Assembly (NCBI GenBank): GCA_030159075.1
Contig: BROG01000025.1
Coordinates: 1,167,501 to 1,231,500 of the forward strand
Direction: 5' to 3'
Source of the DNA: Atrina japonica
Lineage: Eukaryota > Mollusca > Bivalvia > Pterioida > Pinnidae
DNA length: 64,000 nucleotides
Every line of letters begins with the position of its first letter. Positions within the stretch are counted from its first letter, which is position 1. A program made the position numbers and the translations under genes. Under the pieces are notes generated by a model. The model saw only the letters and a list, made by a program, of their open reading frames with translations, searched no databases and had not been told where the DNA came from. Of the stretch, positions 12,280 through 23,900 are shown one piece after another.

Positions 12280-12413
12280 ATCATATACATGATATAAATA
12301 ATAGTATGTCATATAATCTCTAGGTTTTTTGTTTTGTTTATGTTTTTTTTTGCAATCGTTATATCTTTTTCTTTATCTACTTTCAGGGCAAGCCATGCAA
12401 ATGTGGTTATTAG
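9195..12413 (+). CDS. Gene A: secreted Pro/Lys/His/Tyr-rich C-type-lectin-like protein (byssal fp-1-like), 6 exons
   Basis: Coding exons: 9195-9240, 9420-9857, 10011-10222, 10773-10863, 10966-11195, 12387-12413; all introns GT-AG, phases 1,1,0,1,0; 347 aa. Residues 1-16 (MKVLLITALWIASCSG) form a signal peptide, with a mature start near AEYGTAGG. Exon 2 encodes about 145 residues of irregular Pro/Lys/His/Tyr-rich sequence (YPKRP, HPKPP, YPKKP types) rather than the clean repeats of its paralogues. The lectin-like domain follows (GGCPHGWLPYGGHCYYFSRD, then WFGLND and FPQTHKWFWG), ending in tail GKPCKCGY. It is the most divergent paralogue: KGP replaces KEP in the long loop and Q-Q-Q precedes CKWFDW. 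By analogy with pen-shell apfp-1 (recalled, not searched) it would be a foot-secreted adhesive or structural protein. Exon prediction is strong; function is inferred. Confidence 0.88.
10500..10680 (+). repeat. Penelope-like 3'-region fragment in intron 3 of gene A
   Basis: Decayed match to the 3' flank of the RT elements: ttttgatttccagagattca, tgtttgtccaatattcatca, then an atcctgaaaatttatccttt and tggtgtctgaga ending. Confidence 0.5.
12187..12281. repeat. (CA)n(TA)n microsatellite in intron 5 of gene A
   Basis: About 70 bp of CA units followed by about 24 bp of TA. Open frames across it are artefacts. Confidence 0.95.
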
Positions 12414-12460
12414 GGCGAGTCACACTTCCTAAAAACATTTGCTTGATGAATGATGATTTG

Positions 12461-12466
12461 ATTAAA
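12461..12466 (+). terminator. Possible poly(A) signal of gene A (ATTAAA)
   Basis: ATTAAA lies 48 bp after the stop codon. No AATAAA is nearby, unlike genes B, C and D, so this common variant is the best candidate. Confidence 0.4.
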
Positions 12467-12682
12467 ATTTAAGATGATGTAGCTGGACTTATTATCTTTG
12501 TCAAATCTATTTATCTTTTAAAGACTCACGGATCTACAAAAATGTAAAAAGAAAATATATGAATATACCACCTGTCTATATTACATGTTCATTTCACAAC
12601 ATTTAAATGACTTTTGTTTATAGAAATGATAATTTCTGTTCAACAAATAGAGTATGATTGAGTATTAATACAGTTGTTGTGG

Positions 12683-12956
12683 TATTGTTGTTTATTGTCC
12701 CGCTCAAGATTCCTTCAACCATATGGAGACGTCACCAAATGCCGGTGAAGGGCTTCAAATTTTGACTTATGCTCGACAATGATGGCCATTGAGCAGTGAG
12801 AGTTCTTTAACGTGCCGACACCTACTGTGACACGGGACCTCGGTTTTTACTATCTCATCCGAAGGATACGAAAAACTAGCCGCCTCCGCCAAAGCTCGAA
12901 CCCGCGATACTCTGATAGCGAATCGAGCATTCTACCGCGGATCCACTACCGCACTC
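12683..12956 (-). mobile_element. tRNA-derived SINE, family 1, copy c
   Basis: Complete antisense copy downstream of gene A. The tail is at the left (tattgttgtttattgtcccg), the body is conserved, and the tRNA-like head is at the right (gctcgaacccgcg, then taccgcggatccactaccgc). Confidence 0.85.
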
Positions 12957-13069
12957 AATAAATTACAACTTAACTTGAAAAGTATATGGTTAATATAATA
13001 TAATAACAGTTCAAGAAAACAATAAACTTTGGACAGTTGTTTTGTATAAATATAAAAAAAATCTCGGAT

Positions 13070-13690
13070 ACCAAAGTATAAATCATTAAGATGTCCAGGA
13101 TAAAGGTAAAATGGACAAACACGGACCTCTTGAAATCAAGAGATGGGATCAGGTGTCATGGAGGAGTAAGCATCCCCTGTCGACCACAGTGAAATTAAAA
13201 CGAAATACATGAGGAACGAATCCTTATTATAATTGGTACAGACGTCTCAACAATCGCCATCGAACAGGTAACCCAACATTTCACTAAGTGAAACAGAGTA
13301 ATCGCAAACAAGACTATTATACCGACAGTAAAATTTGCGGAAAGTTGACATCAAACGCAGTGATCGATATCACTGTGTGAATAATTCGTCCGTGAGTAGT
13401 TAACCTCTGTATATGAAATGTTCATATGCTGAACACGCCCTTACATATCGGATCATTTGTGAAACATAGACTCCATGTGATTGTGGAATATAACGACTTA
13501 AAGGTGGACCATATACGATGGGAAAGCCGAAATCGTCGCGTTTTTTCGCTTAGTTGTTAATTTCCTGTTTGCGTCTTTAGTAAAGTAAAATGTCGAAGTA
13601 TGAAGCGTGAGTGTTTGATTCTGTTGTATCTTTTATTTCTAGTTCTCTGGGATATATTGCATTGACATTGTCTTAGTTAAATTGAGTAAA
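13070..13690 (-). pseudogene. Penelope-like element remnant, antisense
   Basis: Continuous antisense match to the C-terminal coding part and 3' region of the 54560-55720 element: gggatcaggtgtcatggagg, aacgaatccttattataatt, ctaagtgaaacagagtaatc, atgggaaagccgaaatcgtc, ctgggatatattgcattgac. No intact frame. Confidence 0.7.
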
Positions 13691-14334
13691 ACATTTGAAA
13701 GTACTTTTCTAAAGCAATCTGTCATCAATAAACTGATATTTACTGATATCAGTAGAAAACAAAAAGTATATCCTATATCTTTTCTCAGATAGTCTAATTC
13801 GTTTAATCATTTCACTTTATCGAAATAGTTTTTGTACGAGATTTTCCGTGTATACCTTACGATGGAAATAAACTGGGTCATGTGACAGTTCATTATTTTG
13901 TCCAAAAATAACGTTGGTAAAGGAAATGAATTTTCAATGAGTTCCGGCTTATTTCCTCCTGTACGTAACATACGATAAAATCCGAAATACTCTGAAGATT
14001 ACAGACTGACAAAACAAATGCTCCTTTTCTTTTACTTTCAATTTTGAAAGTAAAAAATGAACACCGTGCCAGTCTGTACCTTGTTTGGCCCTCGTTAGGA
14101 ATAAATAGTTGTGAATATTTCGAACAGAGATGATTTATTTCATAAGTCAAGGGGATGGATAAAGTACATACCATAGATCATGTTTAACTGTGTTAAAATT
14201 GAAAGGCTTGTGTCAAAATTGTTATCTAATCTGAAAAAAACTAGCAGAGAAAAATGTGACTTACACTATATTTGTCTTAATGGAGAAAAATGAAACAGCA
14301 AAATGTGACACAAAAGCATAGATTTGATCGGAAA

Positions 14335-14690
14335 GTAGATGACGTAAATGCCGCTCATGCCGTAAGTGTCAATCATATGCCGTGCATACAGTAAGTGTCA
14401 ATCATATGCCGTGCATACCGTAAGTGTCAATCATATGCCATGCAAGATGTAAATGTTTAGCATATGCTGAACATGACGTAAAAGTATATCATATATCGTG
14501 CAGGACGCACACACTATCATATGTCATATATGACGACAAAATTTATCATATGACGTGAAGACGTAAATATTAAGCATATACCGTGAGTGATGTAAATGTA
14601 TTTCATAAATCGTGGAGGACATAAGTATCTTTCATATGTCAAGCATGACATCAATGTCAGTCATAAGCCGTACATGGCGTATATAACCAG
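14335..14690. repeat. Degenerate 29-bp tandem repeat
   Basis: Unit gtaagtgtcaatcatatgcc plus gtgcatacc. gtaagtgtc starts at 14362, 14391 and 14420, giving an exact 29-bp period; about nine further units decay rightwards but keep a catatg/atcatatg core. Confidence 0.85.
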
Positions 14691-14699
14691 TATATGCAA

Positions 14700-16230
14700 G
14701 TCGACTCTTTAATTGCACGAGAAAGACTTCCTTGCGAGTAAATGGGTATATATTTACAGGGGACACTTTAATATTCTCATGTAAAACTTAATTTTTTTTA
14801 TTAAAATAAAAAATTTAAATGTTTCCATATGTTTACAAACTTTATGTAGTTTGGGCTTATCACATAGCAGTGCATATATTTTTTATCAGTCAGATGTGCA
14901 TGGTTAATTAGTATACTGTGTGATAAGTAGGAAAATAAATATCATTATCATTCATAATTAGAGTGTTATATACACTGCTAATTAATACAAGTAGTTCATC
15001 TAGAGGATTACATGATAAAGTATTTGCAAAAGTGATAGTATAAAAGAAAGATTTGTTATAGATGAAAAAGACTCGCACACAGTTAGGAAGGAGAGGAGTC
15101 GACGCGAGGTAGCTTACCTCCGGAGCGGCATATTCAGATTTCAACATGTTAGGCTGTTTGGACTTAAAGAATAAAACTGTTTAACTGAAAATACTGGAGT
15201 TGTCCCTGCTTTTATAAACGGTCACATCGAAGAAGTACTAGTTACGCCACAACACTTAGCACATACTAATGTCCGTCAACGACAAAAAATATCACCAGTT
15301 TTATTCAAAATAAAAAGAACCTATCAGTTTGGATTTTGTTACATTCGAACTCGATTTGAACCTAAACTCAGTGTCATATGAATACGAAGTTACGTTTCTG
15401 AAGATAAAATTAAGCCATTTGTGATATATAAAAGTATATAAAAGTATGTGAGTATCTAAACCATTGAAAGTATGCAACACATATCCAAATTAAAAATCCA
15501 TCCAACGTTTTTGTAAGAAAGTAGAAAAGAAGAGTAAAACTAAAAAAAATCATCTGACATTATTATACCTAATAGATGACACTTATTCAGGGGTTGCTTG
15601 AGAGCCGTCACGTGCCATGGCTACAAAACATCGAAACTCCCTCTCATGACTCCCCCATATGTGTATAATACACAATTTATTGCGCTGGGTGTAGGGAGGC
15701 ATGACGATTCGTTTACACGTGCTCTTGGGAGATATGGCATACCTTAGTTAAACAAATCGTCATGTTTCCCTGCAACCAAGGCAAAAAATGTATAATACCA
15801 TGTCAATGTATGTAAAAAGATATATGTTCTTGAAAGTCATACTTTCTACGCAAAAGTTAATTTCAAATACATGTATTTTCATTTAAAATCCTCTCTTTCT
15901 TACAATTTTCTTCAGTTATGTTGTTTTAAAAGAAATTTAATCATGCAAATTGCTAATTCATATGTCATGTTTATAAAATTATGCAAACTTACACCGTACT
16001 TACCTCGTACTGCAAGACCATGACGCTTTCAATTCATAAATACACCGCACCTGCTCCCAAGAAACACAAGGTTGTAGATTCATACCTGTTAACGGGAAGA
16101 TGTCAGATTAATTCTTTAAGAATCCATATGAAAGTGAAAATCTTGTCTTCATGAATACAAAGTAAAAGTGGAAAAACATAGACAACATCGTGTTTATAGT
16201 AGTGAAATCTGCAGGTAATAAACAAACATG
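14700..16230. other. Intergenic, no gene recognised
   Basis: AT-rich, with only short unsupported frames. It holds a hairpin at 15694-15770 whose arms (gggaggcatgacgattcgtt and the inverted aacaaatcgtcatgtttccc) are about 22 nt long. Confidence 0.5.
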
Positions 16231-16239
16231 GGGAATTGT

Positions 16240-16480
16240 GCATCATTTGATTCGAAAGAGCCAGCTGTGGGACCAAGTATCACGGATAAGTCACCACTTG
16301 AAGTGCGTTATAATTCAAATAAAAAGCAAAATATAGATAGAATTAAGTCACAATAATATATAAATACAATAAATGACGAACTAACAAAGACCGCTGGAAA
16401 AGTCTGTTGTGGAATCAGGTGTCACGGAGGACGTAATACCTGACTTGTTTTGGCATTTAAATAAAAACAAAAACTATAGT
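16240..16480 (-). repeat. Penelope-like 3'-region fragments
   Basis: Two decayed antisense pieces: gtgggaccaagtatcacgga at about 16268 and tggaatcaggtgtcacggag at about 16410, both versions of the family segment gggatcaggtgtcatggagg. Confidence 0.5.
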
Positions 16481-16796
16481 TTCAGTTGAGCAATATAGTT
16501 GGTTTTATAACCATATCGAATACGTTACTCAACACTTCAAATATAAAAAAGAGATCTATACCAAAGTATAATTCTTCAGGATGCACATACAAATCCCGAT
16601 GAAAATTGAACAAAAATGGACCCATGATTGTTATATAGAGTTTATATTTCGCGACAGTTTTATTTTGTTTACTTATCTTTTAAAACATATTCGCAAATGC
16701 ATGAATTCACGATTTTAAAACAATACAAATTTTTAATAGTCGCAGGTGGAAATATTGAACATGTATATAAACAAAGCATACACGTGCTCAGTATGA

Positions 16797-17385
16797 AATA
16801 TCAGCATAACACCAAAGTTATAGTTTTGCAAAAAAGCAGTCAAACCAAATGCCAAAGACATTCGTTTCTTTTAATAAGACTTCATCAGTTGAGCTTGAAA
16901 TTAAAATAGATGTAGAGTTCTGAAACAGCAAGTGGTATCACACAAGGCCTCCAAATAACCTAAACGAATTAAAAGTCTATCTAAGAATAACGACTGTAAA
17001 AGGAAGACTGAGCTTTTGATGAGTTTAGAACTTAAACGGTGCTATCTTCTCGATTTGTAACTATAGTAAAAATGATCAGCTGGTACTGCAATAACAGGTG
17101 CTGGGTTGGTATATACCTTTTAATTTCTAAATAAGCGAAATAACAAGTACAGTGTTTATGTATACCCTCGTGAACTCATACGGTCCACCAGTAGTTGCAA
17201 GAACCATATTGTTGTAAACATTATCAAGATAATACCAAAGTTATACCTTTCCAAAAAAAAAAAAGAAGTCAAAACAAGTAATTAAGACTTCATCAGTTGA
17301 ACTTGAATTTAAGATAGATGTAGAGGTTCGAAAAGCAAAATGGTATCATACAATGCCAAAATAACCTAAACGTATTCCCAAATCC
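16797..17385 (-). repeat. F-spacer-F repeat pair
   Basis: Two antisense F units (16797-16975 and 17217-17385), each running from aataccaaagttata through gacttcatcagttgagcttg to ggtatcacacaaggcc-like ends. The spacer includes ctggtactgcaataacaggt and catacggtccaccagtagtt. The same arrangement occurs at 57855-58300. Confidence 0.7.
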
Positions 17386-18404
17386 TGTTCTATTTCATAA
17401 CTCGGAAAACTATAATCAAACATTTAAATTATTTCGGTTGAAACACAGCTGTCAATAATTAAAACCTAAGAATGACATATTGGTTTCTAAACAACCAGTA
17501 CAGTGGTGGTTGCATAATGAAAACATGTTCATGTGGATCATGACGACCGTTACCTATCCCACTTGAAAACACATCATTGCGCGTATGAATAAAAAGTAGA
17601 AACGCGTGTAATTTTAATAAATACTATTATATTTAACATATAGAAATATATTTTTCCGTATTTCTTTCCTTTGAACTTTTTAAATTTCATAGTCCGCATC
17701 ATTGACTCAGATTCACATTATCTTGTCAATTTCAAAACCACCTATATTTTCAGTAGCAGTTATTTGCCTTCGTAGCATATTTTAGACATAAACGCGGGAA
17801 TAATATTTCTCATAGAGATAGCAAACAAAAGTAAACACGTGTTGCATTAATGAATATCATAAAAATATTTTCATTGTGTATGTTTTGTATTTTTTTCGGT
17901 ACAATTATTCATCAAACATCATTGATAAGCTTAGTATCCATCTTATTTTAAGATCTATTTTCAAAACAAAACGTTACATTCTCCTATAAACTCTAAAACA
18001 ATTAATTTAACCAAATCAATTTAATATCTATTTTTAACTTTGTAAAATTACAGGAGCTTATTTCGAATAAAATCTCAGTTGTCTCTTATGGTCCGATGAA
18101 ATATGGTTTGTAGGATTCAATATATTAAAAATAACCGGAAAAAGTGAAATTTTCTGTTATCAGACAATCAGCCATTTTTGTCTTCAACGTTAACTATAGG
18201 CGTATTAGGTTACTTACGACACCTCGTAAAATCAGTATACATGTTCAGTTCGATTTCATCTGAACATTGCATTAATATTAAAAAAGAATTCAAAATAGAA
18301 AGCGCAATACAAACTTACCATAAAACAACCAAAACATATTATTCTTAACAACATTTTTATCTCATGAAATGTCAGATGAAAAAAGAATAATAATGATGAT
18401 AAGA

Positions 18405-18417
18405 TGAAAATATATGT

Positions 18418-18449
<32 letters not shown>

Positions 18450-18452
18450 AAA
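18405..18452. repeat. (GAT)n microsatellite
   Basis: Imperfect atgatgatg tract at the left edge of the duplicated block. The antisense His-rich frame is an artefact. Confidence 0.9.
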
Positions 18453-19114
18453 TAAATGAATAGATGAATAAAAATAAAATTGAATGAAAAAGACCAATTA
18501 ACATCCAAGTTTATACAGAGACAGATTTCCTTAACCATACTTACTTAACTTTTTACATCTTTCTTTCTCTGGATCTTATCATATAATTAGCCGTTTCTTT
18601 CCTCGTCACATTCAAATCCATTCACGCCCATGATATCTTCTGATGGTATCGAATACTGTAGTGATACATTTTATAACTTTGTAGTTATATTTATTCGTTG
18701 CATAACGTGTAAAGAGGTAACAGCTTTTCTGTCATGTTCCCTAGGAAGGATTTGGCAATTTATTCATGCGCATTAGTTAATAAATTTATAAATAATTGAC
18801 AATGCATTATATATCATTCTTGTGAATACAGTAATTCAAACCCATAATATGTTTTAACGAAACATTATTCTAAGCCACATGTAATATACTTCATTTTGAT
18901 TTTTGCTCTCCTGTTTTCGTTTTTTATTTCATTTCCTGGTTTTCAATCAGTAGAACAACATCTGCTGTGATGTAGTAATGTCTTGTGTTTTCTTACCAGT
19001 GTTAACATCAGTTATTTGAGATATATAACAATTTCTGTAATCTATCTACTGAATTTCGTTTACCTTAGGAATATGATATAGGCTATAAATTCTGCATCAG
19101 ATATATAAAAAAAC

Positions 19115-19390
19115 TCAGTTACCAAAGTATAAATCTTTAGGATGTGCAAGATATAGATACAAATCTGGTAAAAACTGGACAAACACGGACCTCTGGAACT
19201 CAAGAGGAGGGATCAGTTGCCATGGAGGAGAAAGCTTCCCCTGTTGACCGGTCCCATCTGCCGTGAGTCCACAGTCAAATCCAAATGAAAGAAGTGAGGA
19301 ACGAATCCTCGTCACAATTGGTGCAGACGTCTCAAGAACCGCTATCGAACTGGCAACTCAACATTTCATTTAGTGAAACAGAGTAATCGA
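19115..19390 (-). repeat. Penelope-like 3'-region, antisense
   Basis: Family signature in reverse: accaaagtataaatctttag, aaacacggacctctggaact, gccatggaggagaaagcttc, gaacgaatcctcgtcacaat, catttagtgaaacagagtaa. It is absent from the paired block at 33630-34870, so it inserted after duplication or was lost there. Confidence 0.75.
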
Positions 19391-20315
19391 TCTGATATCT
19401 AAAATATAAAATGTGATGTAATTCTATGGATATTGATTACTAACTGTAGACATATGTCATTAATATCACATTTTTTGACAGGTACCTGTAATTCTTTATA
19501 ATACTACTTATTCGATTACAGGTACAAATTACCTTAATATTCTTAGACATGTACATGTAAAAAATGTAATCTCTGTATGGATCTTAGCAACAGATTTTCA
19601 TTATTTTATTGCTTACCTTAATGGAAATAGATTATTTAATGACAATCAATTTCGATCTATTTTTGCTTTGTCATACTAGTTATAATATATATCATGACGT
19701 CATAGAAAACGTGAAAACTTCAGCATGAGGTTAATAAATACATAAAACATACGAGAATGGTTTGGATACTTTCATCAACGTTCATTCGTGGTAACTGAAA
19801 AATATTTGACATATCTCCTATATTCTCACCTGGCAGAGTGGCCAGTGGCTCTGCCACTAAGTAACAATAGTCAATAAGACAAAAACATTCCTACCTATTA
19901 GGAATAGGGGTATGCGCTGAACCAACTACCGGGGCTTCAAACACAGTAATAGCAAAAAGGCTATTATACCGACCCTAAAATTTGCGGAACGTTGACATCA
20001 AAGGCGATTTTCGATATCCAAATGTTAGAAATCAACTGGTGTAGAAATAACACTTACTGAATTTTTGTATCACATTTGAGAATCAAACAGTCGACCAGCA
20101 GTGACAACAACGCAGCGGTTGTAAGTATAATAGTTATAGATTTATAAAAACGAAAAGTAAAAGAAGAACGTTTCGGGAAATTCATAAAACGAGTCTAAAA
20201 GTCTATACAAACTCAGCTTCAAACCGTTACTGAAATTACCCAAGTCGTTTTCGAGAGGATCTAAAAAACTAATCCTGAAGTTGATATAAGAATATATTTG
20301 AATTTCTATCTTTCA

Positions 20316-20725
20316 GCAAACTGCCAGCATTCGCATCGGAACCAAATGTGCTCCTATATTGGCTGACCTGCTCCTTAGTCATATGAAGCAAACATATGTT
20401 GTTGTCAGAGGGGTGTCATGAGTCACGTTTGATGACACATCCCGCACGTTTTCCAGTTATGGTGGCCGTTGCTGTGTTTGACTAGACGACGTGTTGAGTT
20501 ACCAGTTCGGTTGTGGCGGTTTGTTTCATTTAAGTTTGATAATGGGGTGGCGGTGGGGGTGGACCGTCGGTGCCTGGTCTCACCTCTGGGTTTCTGAGGT
20601 CCGTGTTTTTCCCAATGTTCACCAGATTTGTGGATTGTTTCCTGTGCATCCTGAGGGTTTGTGGTGTGGCTTCTTGTGGTTTATTTTGCAATACCTTTTT
20701 CAAATTTAATATTTGACATCTATAC
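20316..20725 (+). pseudogene. Penelope-like element fragment upstream of gene B
   Basis: A short RT piece (20316-20390; G-T-K-C-A-P-I-L-A-D-L-L type) is joined directly to the 3' region at 20405-20725 (gtggcggtttgtttcatttaag-type, ttctgaggtccgtgtttttc, catcctgagggtttgtggtg). The RT core between them is deleted. Confidence 0.65.
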
Positions 20726-20776
20726 ACTATAGAATATCGCCAAAAAATTCTGTGTATCAAATCTGTTGCCAAAATA

Positions 20777-20939
20777 AACGGATTTGATGTTTTATGATGC
20801 AGGAAGTCATTAACATGGTAACATGCATTTTATATACAAAATTAGCTCTGTTTAACACTAAACATACTAAGAAGACGGTTTAATAACCGTTTAGCAGAGG
20901 ATTTGTTCGCTAAAGCGAATAAACAAAAGTATATATAAA
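20777..20939 (+). promoter_or_regulatory. Gene B promoter: distal box, 20-bp palindromic motif, TATA
   Basis: Distal AACGGATTT at about 20777 and GGAAGTCATTA at 20802-20812, 196 bp before the ATG. GTTCGCTAAAGCGAATAAAC lies at 20905-20924, with TTCGCTAAAGCGAA a perfect 6+2+6 palindrome. TATATAAA is at 20932-20939 and the ATG at 20998. The block is highly similar to the gene C promoter. Confidence 0.75.
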
Positions 20940-20997
20940 TACGGAGATTTCAACAAAAACGTATTATTCCATCGGCCGAGCTACTGGAACCACCACG

Positions 20998-23900
20998 ATG
21001 ATGGTTTTGCAGTTTTCCCTGGCTGTGGTCCTGATTTCAGCAATACAAGGTATTCATCTACCAGTACTTGAATGTTTTAATTTCAAAATCAAGATTTGTA
21101 TAAATCACATTAAGATATACTTTGTCTCGAAACCAGGCATAGTTGATAACATAGTTATGGTAACCGAATCTGGTAATTTTTCTTTAACACAATTGTGTTA
21201 ATTTACCTTTTTATATCTGCCATTTTTATTCATTCATAAGTTAAAATAAGTTGAATGTCATCTATACCAATGCACTTATTTTTGAATTAAAATAAAAAAG
21301 AAATACATTATACAGGGTGTTCCATAATACCTGATACCATTTTCATTGTTAATAACTTTTACTTAAAATAAAATTAGAATTGTACATCTTGTAAGTTTTA
21401 TATGACAAATTTCCAGACATTTTCATGGAAAAAATCAGCTAAGCTGCATTTGTTAATAAAAAGATAAATAGACAGAATATGTCTCAAATGACGTCGTTTT
21501 GGGGAAACAACGATGTTAACGCGATGCTTCGTGATTACTGCGGCAGATGTCTTGACAGAAATTTTGCGAATTTCACGATTAATTACAAACTTGAATTCAG
21601 CGAAAGAATTCTGCTGTGGATTGTATACAGCGTCTTTTAAATACCCCCATAAAAAAAAATCAGGGGGGCTAAAGACTGGGGGGGGGGGTTGAGAGGCCAC
21701 ATTGAATCCATCTTGCAAACGTTATCCTGCTGTCAATGTCACTTTGCTTTTAAAAAATGTCGCATTATGGAAATTCTATCGGTCTTAAACGGCGATCAAA
21801 TCTCAAATTTCTGTATATTATCATGACGTCATCTATTACATCATTACTTTTTCAGTCAATTATTTAGAACATGAAATTTCAATTATTCACCTTAAGTTTG
21901 GGTTATAAATATTATAAACATAATACCAAAGTTATAATGCTCAAGACGATCGTTTCTGTCAATTAGACTTCATCAGTTGAGCTACAATTTTAAATAGTTT
22001 TTTTAAAGAGAAAATGATATAAATGAAGATTATCCATGAAAGATGAGCAAAGTTACTTCATTTTGTAATGGTATCATATATAATCGGACACCATGTATAT
22101 CTATTATATATTATTTAAGCTGATGATTATGGTCCACCAGTTGATAGCTACAAACCACCAGTTGATAACTACAAACCATCAGTTATACCTGATTACAAGC
22201 CATCAGTTATACCTGATTACAAGCCATCGGTAATACCTGACTACAAGCCAGTTGCACCTAAATACAAGCCACCTGCAAAACCTGACTACAAGCCAATACC
22301 TGTATACAAACCGCCACCAGTTTATAAACCAAAGCCAGCTATTAAACCAAAGAAGCCAGTTTATAAACCAAAGCCAGTTTATAAGCCAAAAAAACCAGTT
22401 TATAAACCAAAGCCAGTTTATAAACCAAAGAAGCCAGTTTATAAACCAAAGAAGCCAGTTTATAAACCAAAGAAGCCAGTTTTTGGACCAAAGAAAGAGA
22501 CATATAAGCCAGGAGGTAAGTAGAGAGTGAAATTATATAGTGTAAGCTATAATGTTATCTATTAAACAAACAAGACGAAAGTGTTATTGTCGCTGTTGTT
22601 TAGTAAGTAACTCTAGCATCATGATGATGGTGATGATGATGATAATGATGATGATAAGAATGATGATTATAATATATAATTCTGAGGATGATGATGATTA
22701 TCATTATTATCATGACTACGGAAGAACGACGACGATGATGATGACCACTACGATGATGATGATGATGATTTTCTACCGGTTTCACGTTTGCTGACTTTTA
22801 AGATTATATTAGCACCACTGTTAATCATGTTTCATCACAGGTAATGGTGCTGTAAAAGTAGGTGGACATGGCTATTTCCCATCCAGTTATGATGGAGGAA
22901 ACTACGGAAAAGGATATTACGGAAAAGGATATTACAAACAAGTGCCCGATGCAGATCCTTTGTCCGCTACAGGTGGATGTCCTCATGGATGGCTACCATA
23001 TAGTGGAATGTGCTACCTCTATAGTAGAGATAAACTTGGTTGGTTTGAAGCTTCGGTGCGTATTATTACATTGACATCATATTATGTTGTAAAATACCTG
23101 ACTGAAATAAAATATCTAAACACTTAAATGATATAAAAGCAATAAATTATAATCATGTAAACAAAACAAAAACTGAACTATCCTTTAGTTTACATCGACA
23201 ATGTAAAAAGTACGGACAAAAAAGTGTTAAGTGTCAGATAGTCCAGAGGAATATTGGAGTAACACAGACCTCTGGTTAAACCAGAAGTGGGATCAGGTGT
23301 CACGAAAGAGTATGAAGCCCCTGCCGACCGGTCACACCCTCTGGGAGTCTGTAGTTAAATGAAAATCAAAACCAAATGAGGAATTAATCCATATCAGAGT
23401 GGGTATGTATGGCACCTTTATGGCGTGTTTAAGCTGAATATTTGTTCTTAAAATACATTTAACACTGAACAAGTAGTTATAGATGATCCGTTCAGAACAA
23501 ATTACGTACCATACATATAAAGATAACCCACAGATGTTAATTCATCATCTCTTGAAAAACAATGGACTCTTCTGTAAATCAAAGAATTAGACCAGTCCAC
23601 ATGTGTATTTAGAGGTGAATGAATTTAAGAACAATCAAACAAGAAATTTTACAAATAAAAAAAACATTTTGATAATTTATCTGTGAGTAATATTATGAAA
23701 AAGTAACTTTATAAAGTGTACCTGAAGTACTAAAACTTGCAATTATGATTCATGCTATTATTTCAGATGAAATGTATGTATATGGGCGGTTATTTGGCAA
23801 TTGCAAACTCAGCACATGAAAACAGTTACTTCAAGATGATGGCTGCAAAATATGACTGTAAGAACACTAAATTCAAACTGTGATATTCATCGTACCCAAC

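Larger units (their letters stand above)
18400..19870. repeat. Segmental duplication, left member (upstream of gene B)
   Basis: Similar over more than 1 kb to 33630-34870 upstream of gene C, for example cctcgtcacattcaaatcca, acataacgtgtaaagaggta, gcgcattagttaataaattt, ttcattattttattgcttac and tctatttttgctttg. A Penelope-like fragment (19115-19390) interrupts this copy. Both copies begin near a (GAT)n tract. Confidence 0.75.

Noticed and set aside
13893..14174. 93-codon minus-strand frame (likewise 14908-15147, 16628-16909, 30611-30871)
   Set aside because: Lengths are not exceptional for AT-rich DNA and no family is recognised.
22252..22530. Open frame with Asn/Gln-rich INQRSQF units in gene B exon 2
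   Set aside because: Out-of-phase reading of the YKPKKPV repeat; the in-phase reading continues from the signal peptide to the lectin exon.
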